From contig NW_020621603.1 in NCBI RefSeq assembly GCF_003573695.1, forward strand, positions 17,285,116 through 17,349,115: DNA of 64,000 nucleotides, in the 5' to 3' direction. Under the pieces are notes generated by a model. That model saw nothing but the letters and a program-made list of their open reading frames with translations. It made no database searches and was not told where the DNA came from. Position numbers and translations under genes: made by a program. Origin of the DNA: Papaver somniferum (lineage: Eukaryota > Streptophyta > Magnoliopsida > Ranunculales > Papaveraceae). This document shows positions 44,451 through 55,569 of this stretch, one piece after another; position 1 is the first letter of the stretch; every line of letters begins with the position of its first letter.

Positions 44451-45351
44451 GAGGAGTGTTTATTTGTTTCTGGTTTCAGACTGAAAGAAAGAGAAAAAGG
44501 AGGTTGTTTTTTTATTTCCCTTCTGTTATGAACTGAAACTACTATAAATGGGCTAATTACGAATATGGGCTTAGAATTCAGTTATAATAGCGTGATTGCC
44601 ATGTTAAAATATTAATTTTTGGATGACGTGGACCCTCTGTTCGGCGCTTATCTTCTTTTTCATCATCCACCTACTTTTTTATGTTCATTTTGAAAAATTT
44701 CTGATACATGAAACCAACGGTCTTGATCTGTGTGATTTTCTTTTTTCTGTACTTTGTTTGAGATTGTGGGGCCATCCTGAGATCCTGGACACGTTTTGGA
44801 ATCTGATTAATCGCAGCGGGTGTTTGTATCAGATTCTGAAAGGACCATAAAACACCGTCTAGCTGAAAAAAACTGGGGACCTGGGTTTAGAACTTAGGGG
44901 GCCGTGCTTCCAATTGAGTTTGTTGTTGAGTATCGTGTCTAACTAGTTGGGTCTGTTCAGCTCTTTGAGTCTGTTCAGGAGCATTGAGCCCAAAAAAGTA
45001 AAGTGGGAATTAATTGTTTGGCCCATCCCTCACTCTCTCTTACTTAAATGACCTTTAACTTAAAATTCACTTTTAAAAAAATTAATTCATTTTGTTGAAA
45101 TGACCCTTAAAAAAGAAGGAGGGTCATTTGGATAAAGATGTTTGATGATGTTATCAAATAAATTAAATCATTTATTAAGGGTATAGTCGTCCTGCCAACT
45201 TGAACATAACATGTCTCACGAATCATACGTAAGAATTCGACGAATTTTATATATTTGGAAAGCTTTTTGAAAGACCTACACAACGAACGTAAATACAACT
45301 ATCAAATTTTCATTTCACATAATTTTTTATTCTTCAAATATTTTTTTTTAT
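44451..45351. other. Promoter side of the host gene and spacer
   Basis: 44,451-44,560 is purine-rich on the plus strand (CT-rich leader on the minus strand) with TTTATAG about 90 bases upstream of the ATG, a weak TATA candidate. No gene from 44,560 to 45,351. 45,059-45,350 is AT-rich and may be the left part of a repeat into which the copia element inserted. Confidence 0.4.
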
Positions 45352-45514
45352 TGTAGTAGAATTATAGGAAAAGAGAATGAGACAGGCATAGAAGGGATTT
45401 CTATTGATAAGTGATCAACCTTATTACATAGCTATAGTATCCTTTATATAATGGAAAGGTAAACCCTAACTATATAGATGGGCCGCACATCTATGGGTCG
45501 TAGGCCCTACAACA
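45352..45514 (-). repeat. copia 3' LTR (163 bp)
   Basis: Matches the other LTR except for a 15-bp insertion (GCACATCTATGGGTC region) and a 2-bp gap. Carries TTATATAAT, the TATA region on the element strand. Confidence 0.9.
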
Positions 45515-45599
45515 CTCCCCCTTGTGCGGTCCAATAGAATTTCATATGCAGTGCTTCACATATAGTGCTTCGAATGTAGTTCTTCAAATGTCGTCCTCT

Positions 45600-46460
45600 C
45601 CTTGATGACTTGCGCCGAAATCAATTGCCTCATTAAAACTTTGACAAGGAAAAACTCAGTGGCACAAAACCTTGGTACAGCTCTTCACATGTAGTACTCC
45701 ACATGTTGTCTCGTACTTTACATGTAGTTCATCACATGTAATACGATCTTCAAAGATCGATGATTCTAAGTTAATTGTCTCGTTAAAACTTCGCCAGGGA
45801 AACCTAGAGGGACAAAACCTGGATTAAAGAAAAAGAGTACAATATTAAGCAAACTTAGAACGTAGTTGGACTCGAATATGTTGCCTCATTAAAACCTTGA
45901 CAAGGAAAACCAAGTGGGATAAAACCTCAACGAAGGGAAAAGAGTACAATGTGACATATGCAAGTAAAGGTGATCCGTTGAGGGTGATCACTTTGCTTCG
46001 TGGAATTTGATTAGTTGCTTCACAACTTCTTAGGCAGAAAATCCTTCTGGAAAAGACAATAGCCTTACTTGGGAAGTTAATTCCCGGTGTTTGTTGTTGT
46101 CTAATTAAAACCTTGCCGAGCAACAAAACCCTGTGGGAAAAATAACCTCGGTGAAGGAAAATATTTCAACACACCATTAGATGCTCCACCTGATGTCAGA
46201 CAATTTTCATTAGTCTAATGCAGTCAAAAGGGGTTATCACACTTTACTTTGGTGACATGAATGTTTATAAGACCATGTTGTTGATTCTGGAAGTTACATT
46301 GCTTAACAGAATATCGCGTTTCATTTCTTTGATCCAGATATTTTCAGTAATATCAACGGTGATCTTTATGTCTTCAACGTTCAACATACTTGATGTTTTT
46401 AGTGTTGTCTCTCTAAAAACCTTGTCGAGTAACAAAATCCTTTGGGAAAAACTATTCTCG
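45600..46460 (-). repeat. Repeated non-coding module next to the 3' LTR
   Basis: A phrase of the form TTAAAACCTTG(A/C)CAAGGAAAA...GGGACAAAACC occurs about five times (45,635, 45,783, 45,886, 46,104, 46,413), usually followed by AAAGAGTACAA. On the element strand it lies between pol and the 3' LTR. A copy in the opposite direction is at 53,300-53,390. Confidence 0.75.
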
Positions 46461-46769
46461 ATCGAAGGGAAAAAGAGTACAACACAACTTCAATTTCGAA
46501 GTAAAATATGTCGACATCATATCCTTGGATCCTCCCCCTGATGTCGGCATCTCCCCTGATTACTTTCAGATTGTTCCAGACTGTTCCTTTAGTTATGTAT
46601 TTTTCGAAACTGAATATCGGTAATGACTTAGAAAATAGCCTACCTTATCTCCCCTTGATTACTTTCATTGGAGAAGATATTATTGTTCCTTTATAATCAA
46701 CAACCTTTGGATTGCACTTTCGTTAACATTCCTTTTTATGTCTTTGCATGGATAAAACAAAGTTATGTC

Positions 46770-48850
46770 AATGGTTCCTTTTAAGCACATGATTATATTC
46801 AGTATACCATTCCAATGACGTTGCGTTGGCGCTGAGCTATATCTAGCTAACAAGTTGATTGAGTATGTAACATTTGGTCGAGTACATTATGCTAAGTACA
46901 ATAATGCGTCTATTATACTTAGATAAGGAAAGTTCATCTCCCGACCCAACTTCGTCATCTTCCTTTAGACGAACTGGTCATTTATGTACATTTGAAACTC
47001 GACTAATCATGGGAGTGCTAGCATCATGCACGTCCTTGTTAAATTGCCTGACAATGGACATATGCAAACTGGTGGAATAATATACCACAAGCTCGGTATT
47101 CTAGTTTAGAACATAGATAAGATCGAGATTTCCCAGGATTTTCATCTCAAATTCAGATTTTAAATAGCTTGTAAGATCTCTTATTCCATTAAGAGTACTT
47201 ATCATGTCCATACCGTTGACATAGATAGCTATAATTCTGAATCAGGAACTTATTTAATACGCATGGCACGAAACTTTACTTGTTTATCCCTTCCCAATCA
47301 AATAGTCACTTAGACGGATATACCACATCCGCCTGATTGTTTAAATCAATAAGTGAGTGTTCCAGTGTAACTGCAAACACACTCCGTGGTTTAGAGTCAT
47401 TCGACTTGGGAAGCAAAAGGCCATCATGCACTTTTGCAAATATCTTTGAGCCTAAATCTCCAGAGATATAACCACATCTACTATGTTTCAAGTTCTTTTG
47501 AAACTACCAAGCAAACTAATTAACTAAAAATTATGATGATCAAAAGAGTAAGCGATCCAGGGGTTTGTGAGAAACCTCACGCTACAAGGTGATTCTTTAT
47601 ACTTTAAGACCTCATTCTTCTCAATACACTTTGTGACAAATAACCACATATGTCCCACAGGCTTTAAACTAGGTTGGTTAGCACTACCACACCAAATACC
47701 CGTATATTTGTCAAAGAACTAAATTTTGCCTGGATTGCGTAGGCCAAATAAGCTATTTATTTGAAATTAATCAAAATAAAGCATGGTTCGATCTCATTGT
47801 GCTCTACTTCTGGAGGAACTATTTATGGATTATATCATCATTGTGCACGCATGATCCTTCCATTGACTCATATGCATTCTCATAATCCGTCAGGATTTCA
47901 TTGTTCTCTAAAATCATTTAAAACTTCGGAGCGTCCTCCAGTTTGATTCATGGACATATTCAGAGACAATCTTATGAGATGATTTCTGATGATATAAATA
48001 AGTTGTTCCTTACTCACCTACTTCCTTTATAGGTGAGGATTGATCGAACCAAGTGGTCTCTCCAACTTCCTTTATGGATCCACGACCTCAACCACACTTC
48101 CACTGAGTGTAGTTGCAACACCTTAGTCTATGGTGTATATCCCGTACTGAGGATTTGTAACTTTGCAGGTAGGTTTGCAGCTGGTATGTGTTATCTCATC
48201 ACTTTAGCAACATTAGTGTACATTATGAAAATCGAATATTCTTTATAACTTCACATTTACATTTGTGGAGTACAAGAATCAATATGAGATACAGTGGGAA
48301 CACACAACGACAATTCCTGTCGTTCCCTTAGAAAATACTTTTTCTTATCTCCCCCTAACGACGGGAAAACTTTCTCATTAAAGTGATAACCCGCAAATCT
48401 AGCGGTAAGAGATTTCCTGCCAAAAGTTTTAAAATGCGGATAATTGTTGGGAACTCATTTCCAACTTAACTACTTAACAGTTTTGAAGACCCGTCATAGT
48501 ACGATGTGGAGTCGTAATGGCACATATATAGTGCAACCAAAAATGCGTAAGAACACGAATGTCAGGCTTAAATCCAGTTACCAACTGGTACGCATAAAAG
48601 GTTGACTATATTGGGTTCTAAAAACAAATTAAGTAAGATGCGTGTAATATTGCATATCCCCAAAGAAATAAAAGATAAGTTGGTACGCATAACCTATTCC
48701 TTAGGCACCATCTGTAATCTTTGATGGTAGCCTCTGCGAGACCAGTGGGTATAAGATGCTCTATATTGATCCTATTAAACATGCAATATTCATCAAGTCC
48801 TTTTGATGTAAATTCTCTAGCATTAATAAGGGTGGTGAGCCTTTGCACTT
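46770..48850 (-). pseudogene. copia pol remnants (integrase, RT, RNase H)
   Basis: Minus strand. At 48,848-48,618 a frame reads REFTSKGLDEYCMFNRINIE, HLIPTGLAEATIK and LFLWGYAILHASYLI, the copia integrase core and C-terminal part with the Q-N-G-L-AE segment reduced. At 47,120-46,780 another reads DASTPMISRVSNVHK, RLKEDDEVG and SLEWYTEYNHVL, the connection after reverse transcriptase. At 47,491-47,306 GYISGDLGSKIFAK matches the end of RNase H (GYIKGD-type). All are shifted and stopped. The order on the minus strand is correct. Confidence 0.8.
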
Positions 48851-50520
48851 TGTATTATGTAATATGTGCTAGGAGTTTTTACAAAAATTAAACACATCGT
48901 TTGTTGTGAGTAATAATTAATTCAACGCGTCGAATCATCCACTAGATCCATAAATTACTTGAATGGTCCGCATTCTGCATGGATATATGTCCACTAACAA
49001 CACTTTATTTCTTTGAAGAATGAGTTATTTTCCATTTGCATCTAAGTAAAACTAGATGGTCTCAATCATGTTTTACTAAAGAAAGACTTTGTAAGATGAG
49101 TGACGTGTTTTCTTACTTTAAAGCATAATGGGGAGAGGCATTGCAAATCTAGTAACTTTAGAAATCACTGATTGTGATAGATGTCGTAACTTCGCATTCT
49201 ACTAATTCATTGTCTTGTACACTCAAATGAAGTGATGGCCATGTTAGCACTTTCAAAACTGAACATCGTGTCACAACCAATGTGCCTTATGGTTATGTCA
49301 AAGTCTTTATGAATCAATCCCAATCGATTCATTGTTGGGGTTAAAATGGATTCAGTAATTCAAGTACAGTGATTTGCATTTCACTAGATTGACACATTAA
49401 TTTTCTAAGAATATGCTTCCTTCCCCATTTGATAGAAATAATTTATAGGTGCAATCAACTCCATTCTCAGTTTTCAAAAAGGTATGTAATAGTTTACACA
49501 TGAACACCCTTTGCACTTAACAATATGTGATTATCCTTTAGTACATACAGAGCTTAGACAATGAGTCTTGAGAGATTTAATAAGTGGTGTGGTCTTATTA
49601 TGTAAAAAAAGTCGGATTCAACTCAATTACTTTAGAATGAATATATGTTACACTTCATCCAGATATATCCCAAGTGTTTTAGAGAATTTATGTCTCGTGG
49701 GAATGATGTACTTTCCATTCCATAAGCGCAAACATTTGATCTAGTTCAATTAAATAGTCAATTGGTTAGGCAAAGTTCTTGTTGCCATAAAAGTTGATGT
49801 GAAAATTGGTTGTTATTATGTTACACACATTACATTGTATATACCAACACCTATAACCAGGTGCATTTCCAACTCTTTCATTTATGATGGGAGCTAGAGT
49901 TACATTTTCGCTTCATCCCATATTCAGTTGATACTTCTACTTTGGTGTCATTACTACTGGGAAAAAAATACATCTTTGTCTCATGATATATATGTCCCTT
50001 TTCACATGTTTTATATGAGTCGGTACGTCTAACCCTCATTACTTCGGGGTTCTTTCCATTTTCAATTTCTCTACATTTAGCTTAATTTGAGAATATTCAT
50101 TATCTCAACAGGCTAAGAGAATCTCACTACACATGTACTGGTTCGTTAGTATCATGGATGAAATAGAGAAATGGAAAATTTCTGACTCATTTCACCTTTT
50201 GTGAGTTCTTCCACAAAAATTGGAATACATGTGATTTTATTTCCAACGTATCTTTTGAAAATACTGACTCTTTAATAGTCGAGCAAATGAATTACATCCC
50301 ACGATACAATCAAATTTTGGGGAGAAAATATCATGTAAGCAATGATGTTTCTCAAGTATTTCTAAACCTCAAATGAATACACTGGAATCGAGTTGGTACA
50401 ACCAATTGAACAACATTCAACATTCAACTATAACCAATGTCATATTCAGAAAAACTAAATAACGTTAACCAAAATTCTTAATGAACGAGATCAACAGTCA
50501 TGATTGAAATTGACCGTTTA
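48851..50520 (-). other. Decayed gag-pol part of the copia element
   Basis: By position this should hold protease, the integrase start and gag. I cannot read convincing motifs; the sequence has drifted. No other gene is seen. Confidence 0.4.
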
Positions 50521-50539
50521 TGGACTAAAAGAATGTTCT

Positions 50540-52095
50540 AAAACCAAATAAATAAGCCAAATAAATATTCCATTGATTACATACCTCAAGTTTTGGTTCC
50601 CACCGTACATAGGTAGAACCGTAACGGTCTTGATCGCCCACAGCCACGAACCCAAAACCGGACTGGAACAGGATAACACCCTCTGAAACCGGCTCAGCTG
50701 GAACGTAACTAAACCGAACCAGATTGGGGTGAACCGGTCCGATTGGATTGGACTGGGTCGAGTTAGCTGGTCCGATTCAGTTGGCTCGACCGAACAAGCT
50801 TTCCTTCTTCTCCTTCCCCGGAGAATTGCAAACGACGGACAAAAATACAAAAATTGTGATGTGATCAGATTGGAATCAAGTTTCACGCCCAAGCATATAT
50901 AGGAATAAATTTATATATACAAGCACAATTATATTGAATATGTCATGATCAAAAGGAAGTGAAAAGATAAACAAATAGGGAAATTATTGTCAAACGGACG
51001 CATGTGATAGTGATTACAGGGTAATTATTAGCCAAAGAAAATTAAAAATGTACAACTAATTAGCTTTAAAAGAAAGAAAAAAACTTAAAATTAACGTTTG
51101 GTTAGCTTTTATGATTCTAATTTATTACAGTTACAAGTCCATTAATGAATTTAAATGGGCACTAACAGGTGACGGACATTAGTAACACAGGTGCTAACTT
51201 TGAACATGATGGTCTTAAAAAATAGAAAATCATCGACAAGAGTTTAAAAAAAATGTACAATGGAAAATAATTGATTAACGTGAACAGTGTTAAATTTTGA
51301 CTACCTTTCGTTAAATTATTTTGAAAAATAAAATAAAAAAAAAGATCAATCACCTGTCACCGTCTCCATCAAGGAACATTATTAACATTTGAAGCAAGAT
51401 CAGACATTCATAGTTTCGTTCAATGGCATAAGAAAAATAGCACAGAACAAATCTTGATAACTTCTAGCCTAAAAAGTGTTATTAGAAGAATATAATATAA
51501 AATCAATCAAGCATGGATAGAAAAATAAGAATATAATTATAATAATTCATATGATGGACATCAAAACAAAAATTAGATATGGCAGACAAAACTGATTAGA
51601 TCTCACATGTTACAAAAACAGAAACAAGGAAGACAGAGTTTGTATAGGTATAGGTATACCGTACTTTAAGATTGGAAAAACAACAACGGTGAAAAACTCC
51701 ACTTGATCGGGATTGATAGAGGAGGCCAGCGTCTAGCTCCGTTTGGTATCCTCCAAAAACCAATGAAGATGGAGGTTGCTGAGACGGTATCCGTGTTCGT
51801 GATTCCATGATTTCTCGTCAGATTTACTTTCTCCTATCATGAACAGAAGGTTTCCGGATTCCCCGCTGACGGAAGGAAGCATAAAAACATACAACATATT
51901 ATAAAAAAAAATGCACTAGTAATCACGGTACGATTGAATTGGATTGATGTATATACAAATTTACAATTATATTTGAGATGCCAAAATCAAAATCAGGGAC
52001 AAGAAAAAAAATGTATAGAAGAAAACTTAGCTGATTTGATTCTTGCGAAAAAAGAAAAATAATGAACTGATCCAAATTAGCTCTGCGATACAGCT
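50540..52095 (-). other. copia 5' leader region, includes repeat shared with 24.4 kb
   Basis: 50,548-50,690 matches 24,445-24,600. Minus-strand open frames here (50,518-50,892 and 51,596-51,808) are short and unrelated to known families; the second starts MESRTRIPSQQPPSSLVFGG. They may be leader ORFs or chance. Confidence 0.4.
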
Positions 52096-52113
52096 TCGTG
52101 TATGATAACGTAT

Positions 52114-52263
52114 TGTAGTAGAATTATAGGAAAAGAGAATGAGACAGAGGCATAGAAGGGATTTCTATTGATAAGTGATCAACCTTATTACATAGCTATA
52201 GTATCATTTATATAATGGAAAGGTAAAACCTAACTATATAGATGGGCCGTAGGCCCTACAACA
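52114..52263 (-). repeat. copia 5' LTR (150 bp) and adjacent primer site
   Basis: On the element strand the LTR ends CTACTACA and is followed by ATACGTTATCATACACG (about 52,097-52,113). This resembles the TTATCAGCACG sites seen after some plant copia LTRs. Confidence 0.85.
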
Positions 52264-52289
52264 TTTTTAAAAATTTCTTCATATTTTAT

Positions 52290-52440
52290 AGCGTGCAGAA
52301 AATATTCACGCTGCTTTTTATGTGCAGGAAATATGCACACTGATTTATGTACATAAGTTTTACAATTTTCTTCATATTTTATATTGTGCAGGCAATATGC
52401 ACACTGATTTTATGTGCAGGCAATATGCACATCAGTTATT
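52290..52440. repeat. Short tandem repeat of TGTGCAGG(C/A)AATATGCACA
   Basis: Four related units (about 52,292, 52,320, 52,386, 52,417), each containing GTGCAGNNAATATNCAC, a near-palindrome, followed by CTGATTTTAT or similar. Confidence 0.7.
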
Positions 52441-52599
52441 TTATTTCAGGGTCAATAGAATAATTTTCAAATTTTATTAAATAACCCTGGGGTCAAAAGA
52501 GTAAAACCCATAATTTCTAGGGTTATAAGAATAAATTACTCAAAAAAAAATTAAATTTTTTTTTGAAGTGTATGCTTGACACTAACACTATGAAAATAA

Positions 52600-53260
52600 A
52601 AAGTTGCATTAAATCCTTTTCAGTGGTTTGAGAGGTGTGGAACAAGATATTACTAGCCAGAGTGATGGGGTAATATGGTATCACTTGGGTGATCTCTCTT
52701 CCATCTCATATTAATTGAGAAGTATGGAGCAAAGTATTATAACTTTTATGTTTCTTCTTTGAACGGAGAAATGAAGAGTCCTGTGAAATAATATGATGTT
52801 GAAATCACAGTCAAACTTTTATGTTTCTTCTTTGAACGGAGAAATGAAGAGTCCTGTGAAACAATATGATGTTGAAATCAATGTTGATTGTGTTGTTGTG
52901 GCTTCTTCTTTAAGTAGATTAAGCTTAAGGGTTGGTGATCCCAATGAATATGTTTTCTCGAAGGTGCAACCTCAACACTCACCAAATGAATCCTTCATTA
53001 TGGCAATACTCTCGCCATCCGCAATCAGCAGCAGCATCCCTCTTTCCTGGATACGTCTCGTGACACTTTTGCCACTCATGAGGTGACTATAAGGGTGTAG
53101 GAATCCATCTTGGTAGTTCTATCGCGAGCTAAGCTTCCCATCTTTTACAACTTTTTTGTGGACTACTACATAAAACCAGTATTAGAAGACTTCTCATTGG
53201 ATACCGAAGGAGAACTGAAATTTCCTATTTTACTGAAGATTTACCTTTGTTTATATTATA
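52600..53260. other. Unrecognised coding-like region with a 73-bp tandem duplication
   Basis: A plus-strand frame (52,793-53,086) reads YVSSLNGEMKSPVKQYDVEI and ASSLSRLSLRVGDPNEYVF. AACTTTTATGTTTCTTCTTT starts two units at 52,741 and 52,814 (period 73), so the frame contains part of a duplicated segment. No family recognised. Confidence 0.35.
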
Positions 53261-53289
53261 GACAGACTTTTTTGAGTATTAGTTTTATT

Positions 53290-53395
53290 ATCAGACGTAT
53301 CACGTTGTACTCTTTCCTTCGTCGAGGTTTTATCTCTACGGGTTTTCCTTGTCAAGGTATTAATGAGATAACACATGCGTGTCCAACCGAATCTA
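53290..53395 (+). repeat. copia-type terminal non-coding module, plus orientation
   Basis: GTACTCTTTCCTTCGTCGAG, then GGGTTTTCCTTGTCAAGG and ATTAATGAG, is the complement of the module repeated at 45.6-46.5 kb. It is probably the end of another copia-like element. An A-rich stretch at 53,493-53,512 follows. Confidence 0.6.
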
Positions 53396-53579
53396 TATAG
53401 GGATCTCAGTGGATTCTATGTTTTGTTTTGGTGTTTTTTGTTTTTTCCCGTTTCTTGTAATAATTTTTTAAATGTTAATTAAATTTTCTTATAAGAAAAA
53501 AAATGAATTGAAAAGCATAAAATTTATAATCATTGATCTTATCTTTCTTTTTCCCTTCATCATGGTTGATGGATGAGTT

Positions 53580-54560
53580 CATTTAAATCATTAAAGATGA
53601 CCTTATGTTGGTAGCTAATTAAGGAATCCGAAACAAATAACACTTTGGATTTGATAATATAAAATGGAACTGCTTAGACTTAACTCTGGCTAGATTTGGG
53701 TTTGATCATGTTTGGAGAAGTTAGATAAGATGGTGTATCTATAATGCCAGGTTTGTTGTGGTGTTGAATAGTGAAGCACAAAATTTGTTCAAAAGTCAAA
53801 AGGGGGTTATGCAGGGAAATCTTATATCCCCTTTTTATATATCTCGATTGCTGAAATTTTATCTTTAATGATTAAAAAGGCTCAGATTCAAGTCTCGTCA
53901 GCAGTTCAAGTAATGGGACTATCATAAATCGCCTGCAGTTTGTGGGTGATATTATGATCTTTTGGATGATGTTGTAGATTAAATGGCCAAATTAAAGAAA
54001 TATTCTCATAGCTTAAAGTCAACTTCTGAAAGAGCGCGGTTGCTGGTATTAGTCATAATCATAATGGGATACTTGTGCTACTATTTTTGGATGCAACTTA
54101 GTGGAGCTACCTATCAATTTTTTGGGTATTCCACTAGGTAGTAAATCCAAAGCCAAAGTTGTTTGGATATTATTGTTCAAAGGGCCCAGCAAAAACTCTC
54201 TACTATGAAGAGGAAATATGGTGGAAGACTTATTATGACAAACAATATGTTGGCAGGCCAATCTCGATTTTAAAGTAGCTTGAGAAGATCACAAGAAACT
54301 TCATATGGGGTTCTTCAAATACTGTAAAAAAAAATAAGTTGGGCGGCGTGGTCAAAGGCATATTTACCAAAGTTTAAAGAAGGTATTAGTATTAAGAAAC
54401 TTAAACTTACAGTTTTACCAAAGTGTAAAGATATGGAAACATAGTAATCATGATTCTTTATTTCCGAATACTTTTTCTAATTCTATTGGATCCAGCTTAA
54501 TGGCAGGCATCTTAAAAGCAAGAGAGCATGTTAAACAACACATATAGTTGTTTGTGTGTA
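53580..54560 (+). pseudogene. LINE reverse transcriptase fragment, heavily decayed
   Basis: Plus-strand pieces across frames: LARFGFDHVWRSW, QKGVMQGNLISPFLYISIAE (cf. RQGDPLSPFLF), a degenerate FVGDI in place of FADDT, and NFIWGSSNTV followed by KFKEGISIKKLK. Order fits LINE ORF2 from mid reverse transcriptase to the connection. Older than the other LINEs here. Confidence 0.65.
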
Positions 54561-54599
54561 AAAACATTTTATAGGTTAATGAGAAAAAGTAGTAGTAGG

Positions 54600-55565
54600 C
54601 AGATGATCGATGAAGCAAATATTATAAACCCTTAAACAAATGTACAACACGGGAGTACTTTGACTTTGGGAGACTAATTTGTAGGAATCTGGCCTAAACT
54701 AAGAAATGATCTTTCCAGATTCAATTCGATCACAATGGAAAAAGGGTCGATCTGTAGGTTGAGATCAGTGAAAATTGATTGTGGATGATGTGTTGAACTG
54801 CTTCAAAGATGATTTCTCTATGTTAGACCCAGAGAAATGTTTTGTATGTTTTTGTGATAAGATGTCGTACGTGTTAGAGCATAGCTCGGTTGAACCCACC
54901 AATAGTTGGTATGTCAAGTTTGGTTGTCATATTTTAGTATCCAAGCTCATGTAGAGTCGCTTGATTAAGTAATAGAGTCAATATGAAAAATATTGCTTCG
55001 CAAAGCAATTGAATGAAATAAATATGAAAAATATTGCTTCGCCGAGCAATTAAATATTGGTAGAAAGACCAATTGATTTGTTAATGAAAATATTGATAGC
55101 AGTTGCGAAAATAAAATATTTAATTAAATATTGATAGTTGGATCAATATAAAATAATTGGTCGAGCATTAGGTATCAAAACCTAATATGGTAGAGACATA
55201 GAACGACCAATGGGTATGAGGACCGACCATTGGTGGTGGTGGGACCGGCTTGGCGGTGTATGGATGATGACCCAATTGGTGTAAAGAGGATAGACCAAAA
55301 TGGATAAAAAAAATTAATTGATGTGTGCAGAGGGACCGGACATGGTGGCAAAATAGACCGACCAGGGACCGTCCATGGTGGTGTACGAGTAACCATGGTG
55401 ATTACGGACCATCCTTGAGTGTTTTGGTATTTTTGGTGGTCCTTCAAGCATTATTTTGGTATAATAATATCGATATGAGATTAGTGAGAATAACAAAAGG
55501 GTTAGCAATCACCTGGCATAATAATATCAATATGAGATAAGTATCATAAAGATATAATGTGTGTA
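54600..55565. other. Non-coding, LTR-like repeat
   Basis: From 54,868 (TGTTAGAGCATAGCTCGG) the sequence reads like a plant retroelement LTR: a near-duplicated AAAATATTGCTTCGC phrase (54,988 and 55,028) and many GGACCG/CCATGGTGG phrases at 55,190-55,440. No second copy in the window, so this is tentative. Confidence 0.35.
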
Positions 55566-55569
55566 ATTT

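Larger units (their letters stand above)
45352..52263 (-). mobile_element. Old Ty1/copia retrotransposon, minus strand, both LTRs
   Basis: Direct repeats at 45,352-45,514 and 52,114-52,263 start TGTAGTAGAATTATAGG and end GCCCTACAACA on the plus strand (TGTTGTAGGG...CTACTACA on the element strand). The interior holds decayed integrase and reverse transcriptase/RNase H on the minus strand. Flanking pentamers TTTAT and TTTTT agree at 4 of 5. The 6.9-kb length is near full size, but no domain is intact. Confidence 0.88.

Noticed and set aside
54868..55560. Complete LTR of another retroelement
   Set aside because: Looks LTR-like but no second copy, primer site or target duplication in the window, so left as tentative.
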